A DNA stretch of 64,000 nt from positions 209,517-273,516 of the forward strand of contig NZ_JH993793.1 in the NCBI RefSeq assembly GCF_000316115.1, read 5' to 3'. The position numbers were made by a program, and so were the translations under genes. This DNA is from Leptolyngbya sp. PCC 7375 (GTDB lineage: Bacteria; Cyanobacteriota; Cyanobacteriia; Phormidesmidales; Phormidesmidaceae). Below are positions 19,234 through 29,113 of the stretch, one piece after another (the stretch's first letter is position 1; each line of letters begins with the position of its first letter). The notes beneath the pieces were generated by a model that saw nothing but the letters and a program-made list of their open reading frames with translations, was not told where the DNA came from and ran no database searches.

Positions 19234-20944
19234 ACTGATATGGGTGTGATTCTTTTAGGGTAAAGGTTTGCAACGCAGATTAAGTCTATTGAATAGAATT
19301 TGGTAGATTTTAGGGGTCTGAAAGTTCAATCTATCTCTCAAAAAAGAGATAGATTCGACGAAAAAATAATTGTCTCGTGTGCCTGTATCCTCTCCATTCG
19401 AATCATGCCAACAGACCTAAGTCTTAGCTTTTTTGAGTCAGCGTTAGCGCAGTTTAATGAACTCGTCGATAGGTTGAGTTCAGCTGATAGCCAAAATTGG
19501 GAGCATGGAAAACTAGAACGTTATATCCATGAGTCGGGCACAGAACTTTTGCGACGGTTATATCAAGGCCATCTCGACTTGCGTTACGCATCAGAGGACT
19601 ACCAAAGCGAGGTCGTCGGTAGCGATGGAGAAACCCGCCCCCATCGTCGAAAACAGACCCAACGGAACCTCGAAACGCTGTTTGGGGAAGTGACCTTAAA
19701 CCGAGTGGGATACAGCACCCAAAAACCTGAGGTCAGTGCCCTGTACCCGTCAGATGGGATCTTGAATTTGCCGCCGGACAAATACTCGGATGAACTCCGA
19801 AAACGAGTCGCGGTGGAAGCGTCGAAAGTATCGTTTTCAGAAACGAGTCGGACCATAAGCTCGACGACAGGGGGGGCGATTGGTAAACGCCAATGTGAAG
19901 AGGTGACGGTAAAAGTGGCCCAAGACTTTGAGGACTTTTATGCTCAACGGGCGATAGACCGACGAGTTGCCAGTGATGAGCTATTAGTGATTACCACTGA
20001 TGGTAAGGGGATTGTGATGCATCCATCAGATCTGCGAGAAGCCACGGCCAAAGCCGCTCAAAAGGCCAAGGACTCACCGTCAAAACGTACTCGCTTAAGT
20101 CCCGGTCAAAAGCGTCAGCGTAAACGAATGGCCACAGTCGCATCGGTGTATCATGTGCCTCGATACCCCCGTCAAGCCGACGATATCATCGGTGACCAAC
20201 GGGACCCGCCCGTGCGACCAGTGATTAGTGACAAACGAGTGTGGGCCAGTGTTGAGCAAGACGCTAAAACGGTCATTGAACATGCGTTTGTCGAAGCCTC
20301 GACTCGAGACCCGGACCATCAACGCGACTGGGTTGTCCTGGTAGATGGTGAACTCCATCAATTAGCCACACTCAACGCCATGGCCCGAAAGCAAGACGTG
20401 ACGGTGACTATCGTGCTCGATTTCATTCATGTTCTCGAATATGTTTGGAAAGCGGCTTTTTGTTTCTTCTCATCTGGTAGTGAGGAGGCCGAGACTTGGG
20501 TCCAAGAGAGAGCCTTACGCATTCTACAAGGTAAAGCCAGTGATGTGGCGGCCGGTATTCGGCGTAGCGCCACCCTACAAAATCTAGACACAAAAGCACG
20601 AGAGAACGTTGACAAGTGCGCTGATTATTTGTTGAAAAATCGGCCGTATTTGTTGTATGACGAGTACTTAGATCGGGGGTATCCCATTGCCTCAGGTGTG
20701 ATTGAAGGCGCGTGCAGGCATTTAGTCAATGACCGCATGGAGATCACCGGTGCCCGCTGGCGCTTAGATCGTGCTGAAGCCGTTCTGCGGATTCGCGCAC
20801 TCAGAGCCAGTGATGATTTCGAGGCCTATTGGGAGTTTCACAAAGTCCAAGAGTTCAAACGCAATCATGCCAATAAGTTTCTCGAACCGGAGAGATTCTT
20901 GACTGCTTAATGCTTTACAGAGAAAGAGCCGCACCCAACTGATA
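19234..20944 (+). mobile_element. ISKra4-family insertion sequence with target duplication
   Basis: The element proper spans 19241-20937 (1697 bp). Its ends, beginning TGGGTG at 19241 and ending CACCCA at 20937, form imperfect inverted repeats with about 18 of 26 positions paired. The direct repeat ACTGATA flanks it at 19234-19240 and 20938-20944. One transposase gene inside reads through without a stop. It lies in intergenic DNA. Confidence 0.85.
19405..20910 (+). CDS. ISKra4-family transposase
   Basis: 501 residues from ATG 19405 (MPTDLSLSFFESALAQFNEL); a TTG 35 codons upstream is in frame but less likely. Visible family blocks are TLFGEVTLNRVGY (zinc-free N-terminal domain), DELLVITTDGKGIVM (first Asp), VTIVLDFIHVLEYVWKAA (second Asp) and GYPIASGVIEGACRHLVND followed by RMEITGARW (Glu and the conserved tail). 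These are diagnostic of ISKra4. The gene is open, so the element may still move. Confidence 0.9.
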   Translation: MPTDLSLSFFESALAQFNELVDRLSSADSQNWEHGKLERYIHESGTELLRRLYQGHLDLRYASEDYQSEVVGSDGETRPHRRKQTQRNLETLFGEVTLNRVGYSTQKPEVSALYPSDGILNLPPDKYSDELRKRVAVEASKVSFSETSRTISSTTGGAIGKRQCEEVTVKVAQDFEDFYAQRAIDRRVASDELLVITTDGKGIVMHPSDLREATAKAAQKAKDSPSKRTRLSPGQKRQRKRMATVASVYHVPRYPRQADDIIGDQRDPPVRPVISDKRVWASVEQDAKTVIEHAFVEASTRDPDHQRDWVVLVDGELHQLATLNAMARKQDVTVTIVLDFIHVLEYVWKAAFCFFSSGSEEAETWVQERALRILQGKASDVAAGIRRSATLQNLDTKARENVDKCADYLLKNRPYLLYDEYLDRGYPIASGVIEGACRHLVNDRMEITGARWRLDRAEAVLRIRALRASDDFEAYWEFHKVQEFKRNHANKFLEPERFLTA

Positions 20945-21173
20945 TCACAAGATCCTCAAATTTGCCGCTTAAGCTAAACATAAGCAGACCTGTTAATCGT
21001 TTTGTCTATCACTTCTATTTCGTTGATTTCAACGCCACTGTGATGAAATCAACGACGATACAGTTTCTCTTAGGATAGGTCCGATGTCACATTGGCTATA
21101 TTTTCTAATCTCATAATGTACTGAAATCCTTAACGGCCAGTTAGAATGTCGGACTCGTTATGAACTTGACTAG

Positions 21174-21629
21174 CTATTCCACAGAAACTAATTCTGTATG
21201 TCCAAAGCCTTTTGCGTAGTTGAGCACCGAAATTACCTGGGGTGTGATCTCAACAAAGGCAGCTTTACTCATGTCTTCAGTAGCCGTTACCCACTCATGC
21301 ATCTGAGGAAATTTTGCTTCAAGACAGGTAGCTGCTTTGGCAATCTCATCTGGATCAGATAAAACTGCTGCTGTACCCCCCATGGAAAGTCCCTTGATTT
21401 GCTCCCAGTCTTCACACTCGCGATCAACTGTCAGAGAGATCTTATTGCAACACTGGATATTGTGCACCTTCTGGCATGCATGCCCAGTCATGAAATAGAG
21501 TTTGAAACCATCATTAGCGTAAGCAACTGTAGTGGCTTGGGGATATCCATCTTCTCGAACCGTTGCCAATGATAAGAAATAGTGGCTTGCCAAAATATCT
21601 AGAATGAGCTGTTCAGTCTGTTTATCCAT
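21174..21629 (-). CDS. Pyridoxamine 5'-phosphate oxidase-family flavin-binding protein
   Basis: 151 residues with the split-barrel FMN-binding fold: LATVREDGYPQATTVAYAN, then FKLYFMTGHACQKVHNI, then KISLTVDRE. Members bind FMN, F420 or heme and reduce small molecules; the exact reaction is unknown. ATG 21629 is preceded by an AAAGGAAC ribosome-binding site. The gene is monocistronic, and the 309 bp between it and the quinone reductase gene hold no other gene I can see. Confidence 0.85.
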   Translation of the reverse strand: MDKQTEQLILDILASHYFLSLATVREDGYPQATTVAYANDGFKLYFMTGHACQKVHNIQCCNKISLTVDRECEDWEQIKGLSMGGTAAVLSDPDEIAKAATCLEAKFPQMHEWVTATEDMSKAAFVEITPQVISVLNYAKGFGHTELVSVE

Positions 21630-21938
21630 GGTTGTTGTTCCTTTAAGTCGCTGCTAACCACACTTAGCCTAAGCAAAAACCATGACGAACCTATGAGGAT
21701 AGTTGTTCTTAATACTTCAAGTCTCTGACTGCTTCACAATTTCCTCAAGTTCTTTTTCTAGCCTTAAGCGGCAGGCTCGTTCTGATCAGAGATTACATGG
21801 CTTTTAAAGACACTCGATTGTCAAACGATTGATATTTTTGGAGCCAATCTGGGTGCTTTCTCAAGGGGTAATCAGTTAACCACTGAAGACTTTGAAATGC
21901 TAGTGATAGCTGAGAAAACGTAAATTTGGAGAAATCCC

Positions 21939-22904
21939 ATGAAAGCGATCCTATATACCAAGTATGGCCCGCCGGATGTTCTACAGTTAAAAGAGGTCCA
22001 AAGACCGGCTCCCGGAGATGATGAAGTCCTGGTTAAAATCCATGCGGCAGCCGCAAATCCCTTGGATTGGCATTTTATGAGAGCCTCACCGTTCATTATC
22101 CGCTTTATCTCTGGGCTGCTAAAACCAAAACCCCAAAATAGGATGCTCGGAGCAGATATCGCCGGGCTAGTTGAAGCGGTTGGCCCAAACGTTAAGCAGT
22201 TTAAGGTGGGTGATCAGGTTTATGGAGAGATCTCCAGGGGAGGTTTTGCTGAGTATGGGTGTGTTACTGAAGATAAATTAGTGCTGAAACCGGCCAAACT
22301 ATCGTTTGAGCAAGTAGCTGCTGTCCCGGTTGCAGGCCTGACCGCTCTGCAGTGTTTGCGCGATCAAGGGCAGATCCAGCCAGGACAAAAGGTTTTGATC
22401 AATGGTGCATCGGGTGGTGTGGGTACGTTTGCCGTACAGATTGCCAAGTTTTTTGGAGCAGTTGTGACTGGTGTATGTAGCACACAGAATGTAGATATGG
22501 TGCGATCGCTTGGTGCAGACCAGGTCATTGACTACACCCGTGAAGATTTTACCCAAACCGGGCAGCTGTATGAGCTGATTTTAGATAATGTGGGCAATCG
22601 TTCGATTTCAGACATCCAGCGTATATTGAGCCCCAATGGCACCTATCTCTTAAATGCCTATGCTCCAGCTTTGATGTTGCAATTGATGCTGCAACCAGGA
22701 AAATCAAAGACTGGAGGGCAGACAATGCGCAACACGGATATTACCAAAGCAAACCAGAGTGATCTGAAGTTTTTGACAGAGCTGCTTGAATCCGACAAGG
22801 TTGTATCTGTTATCGATAGAGTTTATCCCTTGAGTGAGGTTGCAGATGCCATCAGGTATTTAGAAGAAGGACATGCCCGAGGAAAAGTTGTCATAACTTT
22901 GTAA
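21939..22904 (+). CDS. Medium-chain NAD(P)-dependent dehydrogenase, quinone oxidoreductase type
   Basis: 321 residues. MKAILYTKYGPPDVLQLKEV and HAAAANPLDWHFMRA are the GroES-like N-terminal domain without zinc ligands; the nucleotide-binding Rossmann motif is GASGGVGTFAVQIAKFFGA. The C-terminal ARGKVVITL is the standard family end. Expected to reduce quinones or enones with NADPH; substrate is not visible. First gene of a same-strand set with the membrane protein at 22951. Confidence 0.9.
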   Translation: MKAILYTKYGPPDVLQLKEVQRPAPGDDEVLVKIHAAAANPLDWHFMRASPFIIRFISGLLKPKPQNRMLGADIAGLVEAVGPNVKQFKVGDQVYGEISRGGFAEYGCVTEDKLVLKPAKLSFEQVAAVPVAGLTALQCLRDQGQIQPGQKVLINGASGGVGTFAVQIAKFFGAVVTGVCSTQNVDMVRSLGADQVIDYTREDFTQTGQLYELILDNVGNRSISDIQRILSPNGTYLLNAYAPALMLQLMLQPGKSKTGGQTMRNTDITKANQSDLKFLTELLESDKVVSVIDRVYPLSEVADAIRYLEEGHARGKVVITL

Positions 22905-22950
22905 GCTTGGAGCTGTTTGAATGAAACGGCCTTAATTATAAGGAGGGTTT

Positions 22951-23448
22951 ATGACAATTTTGCAATCAAGACAATCAATGATTACGAAAACAAGCGTGTT
23001 GTGGATTAACTTTGTCATCACGATTCTCCTAACACTGGCGTTTCTGTTGATTGCAGGTCACTGGGACTTCATTTTTATTGATGCTGTAGCCTCTCCAGCA
23101 AACGTCAGGGCTCTGTTAGAGCAGATGAGCGTAACACAAAAAACAATCCATGCATGGAGCACGGCTACACTAGATGTTGTATACCCATTCGCCTACGGGA
23201 GTTTATTTGCCGGAGTTGCGCTACGGTTTTTCAGCAAGTATGGTGTCTACCTTGCGCTACCGGCGTTACTCGCGATCCCGGTAGACCTTATAGAGGGTGT
23301 TATCCAAGTCTTGGCACTCACCGAGACAGCCGATGTGCTTGAATTGAAAGCTTATATCACACCACTAAAGTTTGGCTTGTTTATTATTGGGTTTATCGTT
23401 GCCCTTGCTGGGTGGGCAAAGTGGTTATTCCTTAGACTCAAAACTTAG
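22951..23448 (+). CDS. Four-helix membrane protein of unknown function
   Basis: 165 residues with four hydrophobic segments: LWINFVITILLTLAFLLIA, VYPFAYGSLFAGVALRFF, YLALPALLAIPVDLIEG and FGLFIIGFIVALAGWAKWLF. ATG 22951 follows an AAGGAGG ribosome-binding site, one of the strongest in the window. It lies 46 bp behind the quinone reductase, suggesting joint transcription. No function recognised. Confidence 0.7.
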   Translation: MTILQSRQSMITKTSVLWINFVITILLTLAFLLIAGHWDFIFIDAVASPANVRALLEQMSVTQKTIHAWSTATLDVVYPFAYGSLFAGVALRFFSKYGVYLALPALLAIPVDLIEGVIQVLALTETADVLELKAYITPLKFGLFIIGFIVALAGWAKWLFLRLKT

Positions 23449-23571
23449 CATTAAGTACGTGGTCAAAACTAAATGTCGTTATGGAATCTCTTTTTGCTGG
23501 CCTTCAGAAGCTGTGAAAATTTACGGCTATCTACTTACTTCGAAAATCCAGTTGGGATAAGGAGAAATCTA

Positions 23572-24834
23572 ATGAAAGCCATCGTGGTTCTCGCGGCATA
23601 TTTGCTGTCTTTTCTATGCCTGTTGCTAAATAGCGGTCTTTTTGTTCGTCTCAAGCCACCGTACAGCTTCTATTTCGTTATATTCCAGCTACTTGCAGGA
23701 GGACTCGCACCTGTGCTGGCTATCCTGGGTGGCGTGGGCGCAGTTCTTGGTTGGCACTCCGGCGCACGAGTTGCCGTTGTGGCAGGCATTTTAGGGACGG
23801 CGATATCCATTGTCTATATGATGTTGGTGACCGCTCCACAACCCGGCTTCGCGGCAGCCTTTGGAAAGGATTGGGAAACCAGGCTCTCCCCCTCCCAACA
23901 GTCTCGCCTGATCCAAAGGCGCTGGCAACCTGGGCTGCCCCACAGCAAAGCCCCTATTTTCAAGCAGGATATCTCCTTCTGGACAATCCCCGGCACAGAC
24001 CGAGAACTGTTGTGTGATGTCTGGCAACCCGCCGATGATGTTGAACGAAGCGGCCTGGCTTTTATTTACTTGCATGGCAGCGGCTGGTATCTGCTCGACA
24101 AGGATTCTGGCACGCGGGCTTTCTTCAAGCAACTGACCGCCCAGGGACATGTGGTTATGGACGTGGCCTACCGGCTGACCCCGGAGGTCGATATTTATGG
24201 GATGATCGGGGATGTTAAGCGCGCTGTGGCCTGGATGAAAGACAACGCTAGCCGGTATGGGGTTAACCCCGATCGGATCGTATTGGGGGGCGGTTCAGCC
24301 GGAGGTCATCTGGCCTTACTGGCTGCTTACACGCCTGACAATCCCCAGCTGACTCCCTCTGACTTGGTGGGGCGTGATCTGTCTGTTCGGGCAGTCATCT
24401 CTCTTTATGGACCCACGGATTTACGGGCTTTCTACGAACACGCTAACCAAAAGCGGCTAATCGGGCTGCCTAAAGTGGAAATCGGCCAGCCTGGAGCGGC
24501 GACGATGGAGAAAAAATTTTCTGATGCAGGACGAGTGGATATACTCCTAGGGGGGTACCTGCACGAAGTCCCTGAGATGTATGCACTGGCTTCACCGGTA
24601 ACGCACATCAGTCAAGACTCTCCACCTACGCTGTTGATCCAGGGAGAGCCAGACATTGTTGCACCTGTGACTGCCACCCGCGAACTGCACGACAGACTGG
24701 TCGAAAACGGCGTGCCAGTGGTCAACATCATCTTCCCGCTGACAAATCATGCTTTCGATCTGATGTTTCCGCAATCGCCTTCGGCTCAGGCAGCGCTTTA
24801 CTACCTGGAACGTTTCCTGGCACTGATGGTTTGA
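23572..24834 (+). CDS. Alpha/beta hydrolase (HSL-like esterase) with N-terminal membrane segments
   Basis: 420 residues from ATG 23572, which follows AAGGAGA. Two to three membrane helices occupy the first 90 residues. The hydrolase domain then shows the oxyanion region YLHGSGWYLL (an HGG variant), nucleophile motif GGGSAGGHLALLA, acid QGEPDIVAPV and base NHAFDLMF. This is the hormone-sensitive-lipase type of carboxylesterase. Substrate unknown. Its base composition is richer in G+C than the neighbouring small genes. Confidence 0.85.
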   Translation: MKAIVVLAAYLLSFLCLLLNSGLFVRLKPPYSFYFVIFQLLAGGLAPVLAILGGVGAVLGWHSGARVAVVAGILGTAISIVYMMLVTAPQPGFAAAFGKDWETRLSPSQQSRLIQRRWQPGLPHSKAPIFKQDISFWTIPGTDRELLCDVWQPADDVERSGLAFIYLHGSGWYLLDKDSGTRAFFKQLTAQGHVVMDVAYRLTPEVDIYGMIGDVKRAVAWMKDNASRYGVNPDRIVLGGGSAGGHLALLAAYTPDNPQLTPSDLVGRDLSVRAVISLYGPTDLRAFYEHANQKRLIGLPKVEIGQPGAATMEKKFSDAGRVDILLGGYLHEVPEMYALASPVTHISQDSPPTLLIQGEPDIVAPVTATRELHDRLVENGVPVVNIIFPLTNHAFDLMFPQSPSAQAALYYLERFLALMV

Positions 24835-25073
24835 GTTCACAATCATTTGCTTCTGATTCTGATGGCATTCTACCAAGCCCCGTCAGGAGGGATGATTTTC
24901 CTCACACAATCCTCATCTTTCCGTTTCAGAATTAAGAAATAAGGAGAAAAAGACTGGGTTGTATTCTCTAATCAGATAGTTGAAGACGCTAAAACACGTT
25001 GATCTCCTCTTAGCAATAACCCAGAGGTAGGGTCCAATAGCTAGTAATTCATTAACGAGGAGGCGAGAATATA

Positions 25074-26276
25074 ATGTCTCAGAGAGACATAACCATGAGA
25101 GCATCGCAACACATGGAGATTGAGGGACATGTGAGTCCAGGTTTTGAAGCTGTCCGAAAGACGTTCACTGAGAATTTCACTCGGCGACACGAACTAGGGG
25201 GTGCCTGTTGCGTATACCACCAAGGCGAGAACGTTGTTGATCTGTGGGGAGGTGTGCGCAACAAGGAGACCGGCGAGCCCTGGGAAGAGGACACCATGGT
25301 CCTGATTTACTCGGCAACCAAAGGTTTGGCTGCGATGACGCTGGCGATTGCCCATTCTCGCGGCTGGCTCGACTACGAAGAGCGCGTTTGCACCTACTGG
25401 CCAGAGTTTGCCCAGCAGGGAAAAGAAACCATTACCGTCCGCCAGCTTCTGGCCCACCAGGCGGGATTATTTACCTTCGATCAGCCGGTCGATAAGACTG
25501 TAGTCGCCGATCTGGATCGTTTAGCGGAGGTATTGGCTCGCCAGAAACCAGCATGGCAGCCAGGCACACGGCAGGCTTACCATGCCCTCACCCTGGGCTT
25601 CTACGAAAGTGAGTTGTTGCGCCGGATCGATCCGCAGCACCGCAGCCTGGGACAGTTCTTTCAGGAGGAAATTGCCTCACCTCTGGGCCTCGATTTCTAC
25701 ATCCGTTTGCCCGAGTCGATCCCAGATGCTCGGTTGGCCACGCTTGCCCCCTCAGGCCGGTTCGCGATGCCGCGCGGTCTCCCTATCCGATTTTTGCTCG
25801 CTATGGTTAATCGTGACTCAAACATCCAACGTGCAATGAATGTGACCCTCGGTTTCCTAGGGCCAGATGAAGACCGAATTTATGCTCGCAATCTCGAAGT
25901 GCCGTCGGGAGGAGGTGTTGGCACAGCCCGTGCAATTGCCCATGCCTACAGTGTGTTCGCGACTGGGGGACGGGAATTGCAGTTACATCCAGAGACATTG
26001 CAGGCGCTGTCGGCTCCGGCGATTCCCGCGACGCGTGGCTTCTATGACGAGTGCATGAAACTCGACTGGCGATATTTGCTGGGTTTCATGAAACCCAGCC
26101 CCTCGTGGCCTTTTGGCAGCGAGAGTTCCTTCGGCTTTCCTGGTTCCGGTGGTGCGCTGGGCTTTGCTGATCCGAAGGCTGGCATTGGCTATGCCTACGT
26201 CACCAGCCAAATGGGGGCAGCGCTCAGAGACCCGCGAGAGCTTGCGCTACGAAACGCAGTGTACTCAATCATCTGA
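25074..26276 (+). CDS. Serine hydrolase of the class C beta-lactamase / EstB family
   Basis: 400 residues. The SxxK nucleophile motif is YSATKGLAAM near residue 80; the second motif is around YHALTLGFYESELLRR, with a Tyr; and GSGGALGFADPKAGIGYAYV is the third conserved block. Members are esterases or D-amino peptidases rather than true beta-lactamases; there is no signal peptide, so it should be cytoplasmic. ATG 25074 follows ACGAGGAGG; an in-frame ATG at 25095 is possible. Confidence 0.85.
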   Translation: MSQRDITMRASQHMEIEGHVSPGFEAVRKTFTENFTRRHELGGACCVYHQGENVVDLWGGVRNKETGEPWEEDTMVLIYSATKGLAAMTLAIAHSRGWLDYEERVCTYWPEFAQQGKETITVRQLLAHQAGLFTFDQPVDKTVVADLDRLAEVLARQKPAWQPGTRQAYHALTLGFYESELLRRIDPQHRSLGQFFQEEIASPLGLDFYIRLPESIPDARLATLAPSGRFAMPRGLPIRFLLAMVNRDSNIQRAMNVTLGFLGPDEDRIYARNLEVPSGGGVGTARAIAHAYSVFATGGRELQLHPETLQALSAPAIPATRGFYDECMKLDWRYLLGFMKPSPSWPFGSESSFGFPGSGGALGFADPKAGIGYAYVTSQMGAALRDPRELALRNAVYSII

Positions 26277-26281
26277 CACTC

Positions 26282-26434
26282 ATGACTCAGCCTCGCATAG
26301 ACACCATTATTCCATTGTCTGACAAACGGCAATTGACCTATGCCGAATACGGAGAGACTGAGGGTACCCCTGTCTTTCTCTTTCACGGTCTCCCCGGTTC
26401 ACTTCAGTCGAATGATATCAACAACCGACTCTGA
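26282..26434 (+). pseudogene. Truncated alpha/beta hydrolase start
   Basis: Beginning 5 bp after the serine hydrolase stop, the frame reads MTQPRIDTIIPLSDKRQLTY, then PVFLFHGLPGS, the first strand and oxyanion HG motif of an alpha/beta hydrolase. It ends after 50 codons in unrelated sequence with no nucleophile elbow. It is the N-terminal scrap of a once-cotranscribed hydrolase. Confidence 0.7.
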
Positions 26435-26774
26435 ACAATAAACTCACTTGACAACCATTCCAGCCTCTTTAGGAGACTCTATAACATAGACCAGAACCCG
26501 AGATCTTTGGATAACAACAGATCGGAGGGATACCTAATATCCAAAGGGTCCCAGAATCACCGTGGTCTCTTCAATGGAATGTCTGCTGACAATTGAATTT
26601 ATTACATCGACTTAGGGCAGGAGGCACAAGCCCTAGCACACATTTATGCAGGTCAGAAAGACATTTGGATATGTGCCTTGCTTCTACAGTACTCCTTTCT
26701 AAGGCCAATACCTAGATGTTAACAAAGTGTAGTTTTTGGCGCTGAAGACCTGAAAAAACCTCTCAGATTCGCTC

Positions 26775-26814
26775 AGATATGATGGGTGCTCATGACTGAA
26801 AACCCATCATATCT
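26775..26814. repeat. 13-bp perfect inverted repeat
   Basis: Arms AGATATGATGGGT (26775-26787) and its exact complement (26802-26814), with a 14-nt spacer. It is not followed by a T-run and no gene ends close by. It may be an IS footprint or operator. Confidence 0.5.
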
Positions 26815-27191
26815 AAATGATTACTGTTTGTATCGAGAGTATGCTGACGTGCACAATCAGAACTATGCTTAAACCATAAGCGAAAAGCTTATATGTTAAC
26901 CGCTCCAGGAGGTTAGTGATAGATAACTGCATAGACTCATTTGATACATCTGCAACAACATTCAAGCCCGTCACTGCTAGTTTCCCATTATGGACGTAGA
27001 GAGTTCTGTTCTTGGTATCACAAAAGAGAATTGTCAGAACAACTCTATGAATAATGAGTATTTGTGGGGAAATGATTCAGTTAGATAGCTCTGAGTGTTG
27101 TTGCTGTATAAAGAGTCCCCCCCTTTTAACTACCAAGAATCCAATAGAATGGCCAGAAGTGTAGTGAAGCCTCAATAGAAAAAGCAGTGAA

Positions 27192-27221
27192 CTGCCCTTA
27201 GCCAGTGATGGCTAAGGGCAG
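27192..27221. terminator. Perfect 13-bp hairpin with GTGA loop, terminator-like
   Basis: CTGCCCTTAGCCA (27192-27204) pairs fully with 27209-27221 over a four-base loop. Its stem is G+C-rich, but only mixed A/T follows, so termination is not certain. It lies 90 bp before the DUF6399 element. Confidence 0.45.
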
Positions 27222-27302
27222 ACATATGTATAAAAGGAAGTAGTTTAATAGTATTTCCTTACTGCACTACTCAAAGGCTATAAAAGACTCTTTGATCAAA
27301 CA

Positions 27303-29074
27303 TGCTGATCGGGTAACTCTTTAAGCCGGGAAACGAGCAGGTCTTAGAGAGCGTATAAATAAGCACATTGAATTGCGATGGCCCAAAAAATAGCTCTGCA
27401 GCAATGCTCAGAGCCGTGTATCGTGTCCGATGCAAAACAAAATCGGGAACGATGAGTCTTACTATACGAGAGCGCAGCCAAAAAGTGGCTGGTTATATCA
27501 AAACGGAAACACATCTGGGCATCGAGTCGATAGCGTCGGCGCTTGGCATCAGTAAAAGCAGTGTGCACCGTCATCAGCAGGGGATAGAGCGTCGCAACCA
27601 GTATGCAGAATCGGACCTGTGGGAAACCGCGAGTGGGTCAGCTTGGCTAAAACGTCTGGTGCTAGGTGTGCTCTACCACTTTGGCATAAAGCACGGTATC
27701 GGAGCCGAGAGCCTATGCGAGTTTTTTAAGTCGGTTCATTTAGAGACCCATGTGGGTGTTTCAGCCAATGCCCTGCGTCAATTGAAACACCGTGTTGAAG
27801 ACGTCATTGTCACCTACGAAGTCTCTCAATCTGAGCAATGTCAACCTCTCAACAAACTCGGCATCTGCCTCGGGGGAGATGAAACCTTTTTTGGACTGCC
27901 GATCCTGGTGCTGGTGGAATTGGCGAGTGGGTTTATCTTTACAGAAGTTGAATGTGAGAATCGTCAGTATGAAACCTGGTGTCACCAGCTAGAGCAGTGG
28001 TGGCATCCGTCCGACTGGGAATGCCACTTTATGGTCAGTGATGGGGCTCGTGCGTTAGTGAAACTTGCCATCGCTGGTCTGGGCACCGTCAGTGTGGCCG
28101 ATTTGTTCCATGGAATGCGAGCCTTAGCTCGTCCTATCGGGAGTGCATTGGGACGTCAACTGGCTCAGGTTGAAAAACAACTCGACACCCTCCAACAGCA
28201 AGTGAACCAAACCAAACCCAAGGTCAAACAACAAACTTTGTGTGTCCAGCTAGAGACGCTGACGCAGCAATATCAACAGCTTGAACAAGATCAGTTTACC
28301 TATCATCGCGCCTTGGCCGATATTAGCCAATCGGTTCATCCTTTCACCCTGGATACCGCTCAATGGCAACTGTTTGACGACTTAACAACCCAGTTAGCGG
28401 CTCCGTTGACGACCCTGACTCACCTAGCAAAGCTCTATGGAGGGGATAAGGCGCAACACGCGATTGACACCTTTGAAGCTCAGATTCCTCAGTTCGCCAA
28501 CGGGATTCATGCCTGGTGGCAGTGGGTGATGCAGGCCTTAGCCACTGAAACTCAGGAGATTGACACTCAAAATTGGGTTCTCACTGCCTTGTTGCCCTGG
28601 GTGTATTGGACTCAACAGACTGATAAAACCCGCAAACCTCATCTCAAAGCACGCTATCAACAGGCCACCAGTGATGCCTATGATCAGCTCATGGCAGATG
28701 CCATGACCCTAAAGCTAGACGACACTCAACGGCAATACTGGGTCCATTGGTGCCAGTGGATGTGTGCCAAGTATCAACGCACCTCCTCGGCGGTCGAGGG
28801 GCGTAATGGCTATCTATCTCAACGTCATCAGGCCAATCGTGGCTTTTCGGCACAGTCCTTGAAGGTGCTCACCATTATTCACAATTTTGACCTTAAACGT
28901 CCCGATGGCACGACCGCTGCTCAAAGACTCTTTGGACACCCATTTCCAGACCTATTTGAATGGATCCTCAGTACTATTAATGAGCTACCCATGCCTAGAC
29001 GGTCATCTAAAGCACATCAGACAAACCCCTTACACGTAGAGCTTTTCCCGGCTTAAGTTGTTACCCTGCTGATC
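27303..29074 (+). mobile_element. Insertion sequence with DUF6399-type transposase, 48 bp upstream of ocp
   Basis: The element proper spans 27311-29066 (1756 bp). Its ends begin GGGTAAC and share TTAAGCCGGGAAA in inverted orientation (20 of 23 positions). The 8-bp direct repeat TGCTGATC flanks it at 27303-27310 and 29067-29074. It inserted between the original ocp upstream region and the gene. Confidence 0.85.
27452..29056 (+). CDS. DUF6399-type transposase
   Basis: About 534 residues from ATG 27452, where MSLTIRERSQKVAGYIKTET leads into a helix-turn-helix (IESIASALGISKSSVHRHQ). GICLGGDETFFGLPILVLVE holds an acidic core, VSDGARALVKLAIAGLG a second, and a long Gln-rich coil follows. The C terminus TSSAVEGRNGYLSQRHQANR and LFGHPFPDLFEWIL are the DUF6399 signature of cyanobacterial transposases. 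Open and flanked by intact ends. Confidence 0.8.
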   Translation: MSLTIRERSQKVAGYIKTETHLGIESIASALGISKSSVHRHQQGIERRNQYAESDLWETASGSAWLKRLVLGVLYHFGIKHGIGAESLCEFFKSVHLETHVGVSANALRQLKHRVEDVIVTYEVSQSEQCQPLNKLGICLGGDETFFGLPILVLVELASGFIFTEVECENRQYETWCHQLEQWWHPSDWECHFMVSDGARALVKLAIAGLGTVSVADLFHGMRALARPIGSALGRQLAQVEKQLDTLQQQVNQTKPKVKQQTLCVQLETLTQQYQQLEQDQFTYHRALADISQSVHPFTLDTAQWQLFDDLTTQLAAPLTTLTHLAKLYGGDKAQHAIDTFEAQIPQFANGIHAWWQWVMQALATETQEIDTQNWVLTALLPWVYWTQQTDKTRKPHLKARYQQATSDAYDQLMADAMTLKLDDTQRQYWVHWCQWMCAKYQRTSSAVEGRNGYLSQRHQANRGFSAQSLKVLTIIHNFDLKRPDGTTAAQRLFGHPFPDLFEWILSTINELPMPRRSSKAHQTNPLHVELFPA

Positions 29075-29113
29075 AACGTTTAAGTTATTCTATTCTTTAG
29101 TAAGGATTGCTTT

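Larger units (their letters stand above)
26435..27302. other. Long intergenic region with two strong hairpins
   Basis: About 870 bp without any convincing frame. It holds two perfect 13-bp inverted repeats (26775-26814 and 27192-27221) and otherwise nothing I recognise. It ends at the target duplication of the DUF6399 element. Confidence 0.6.
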
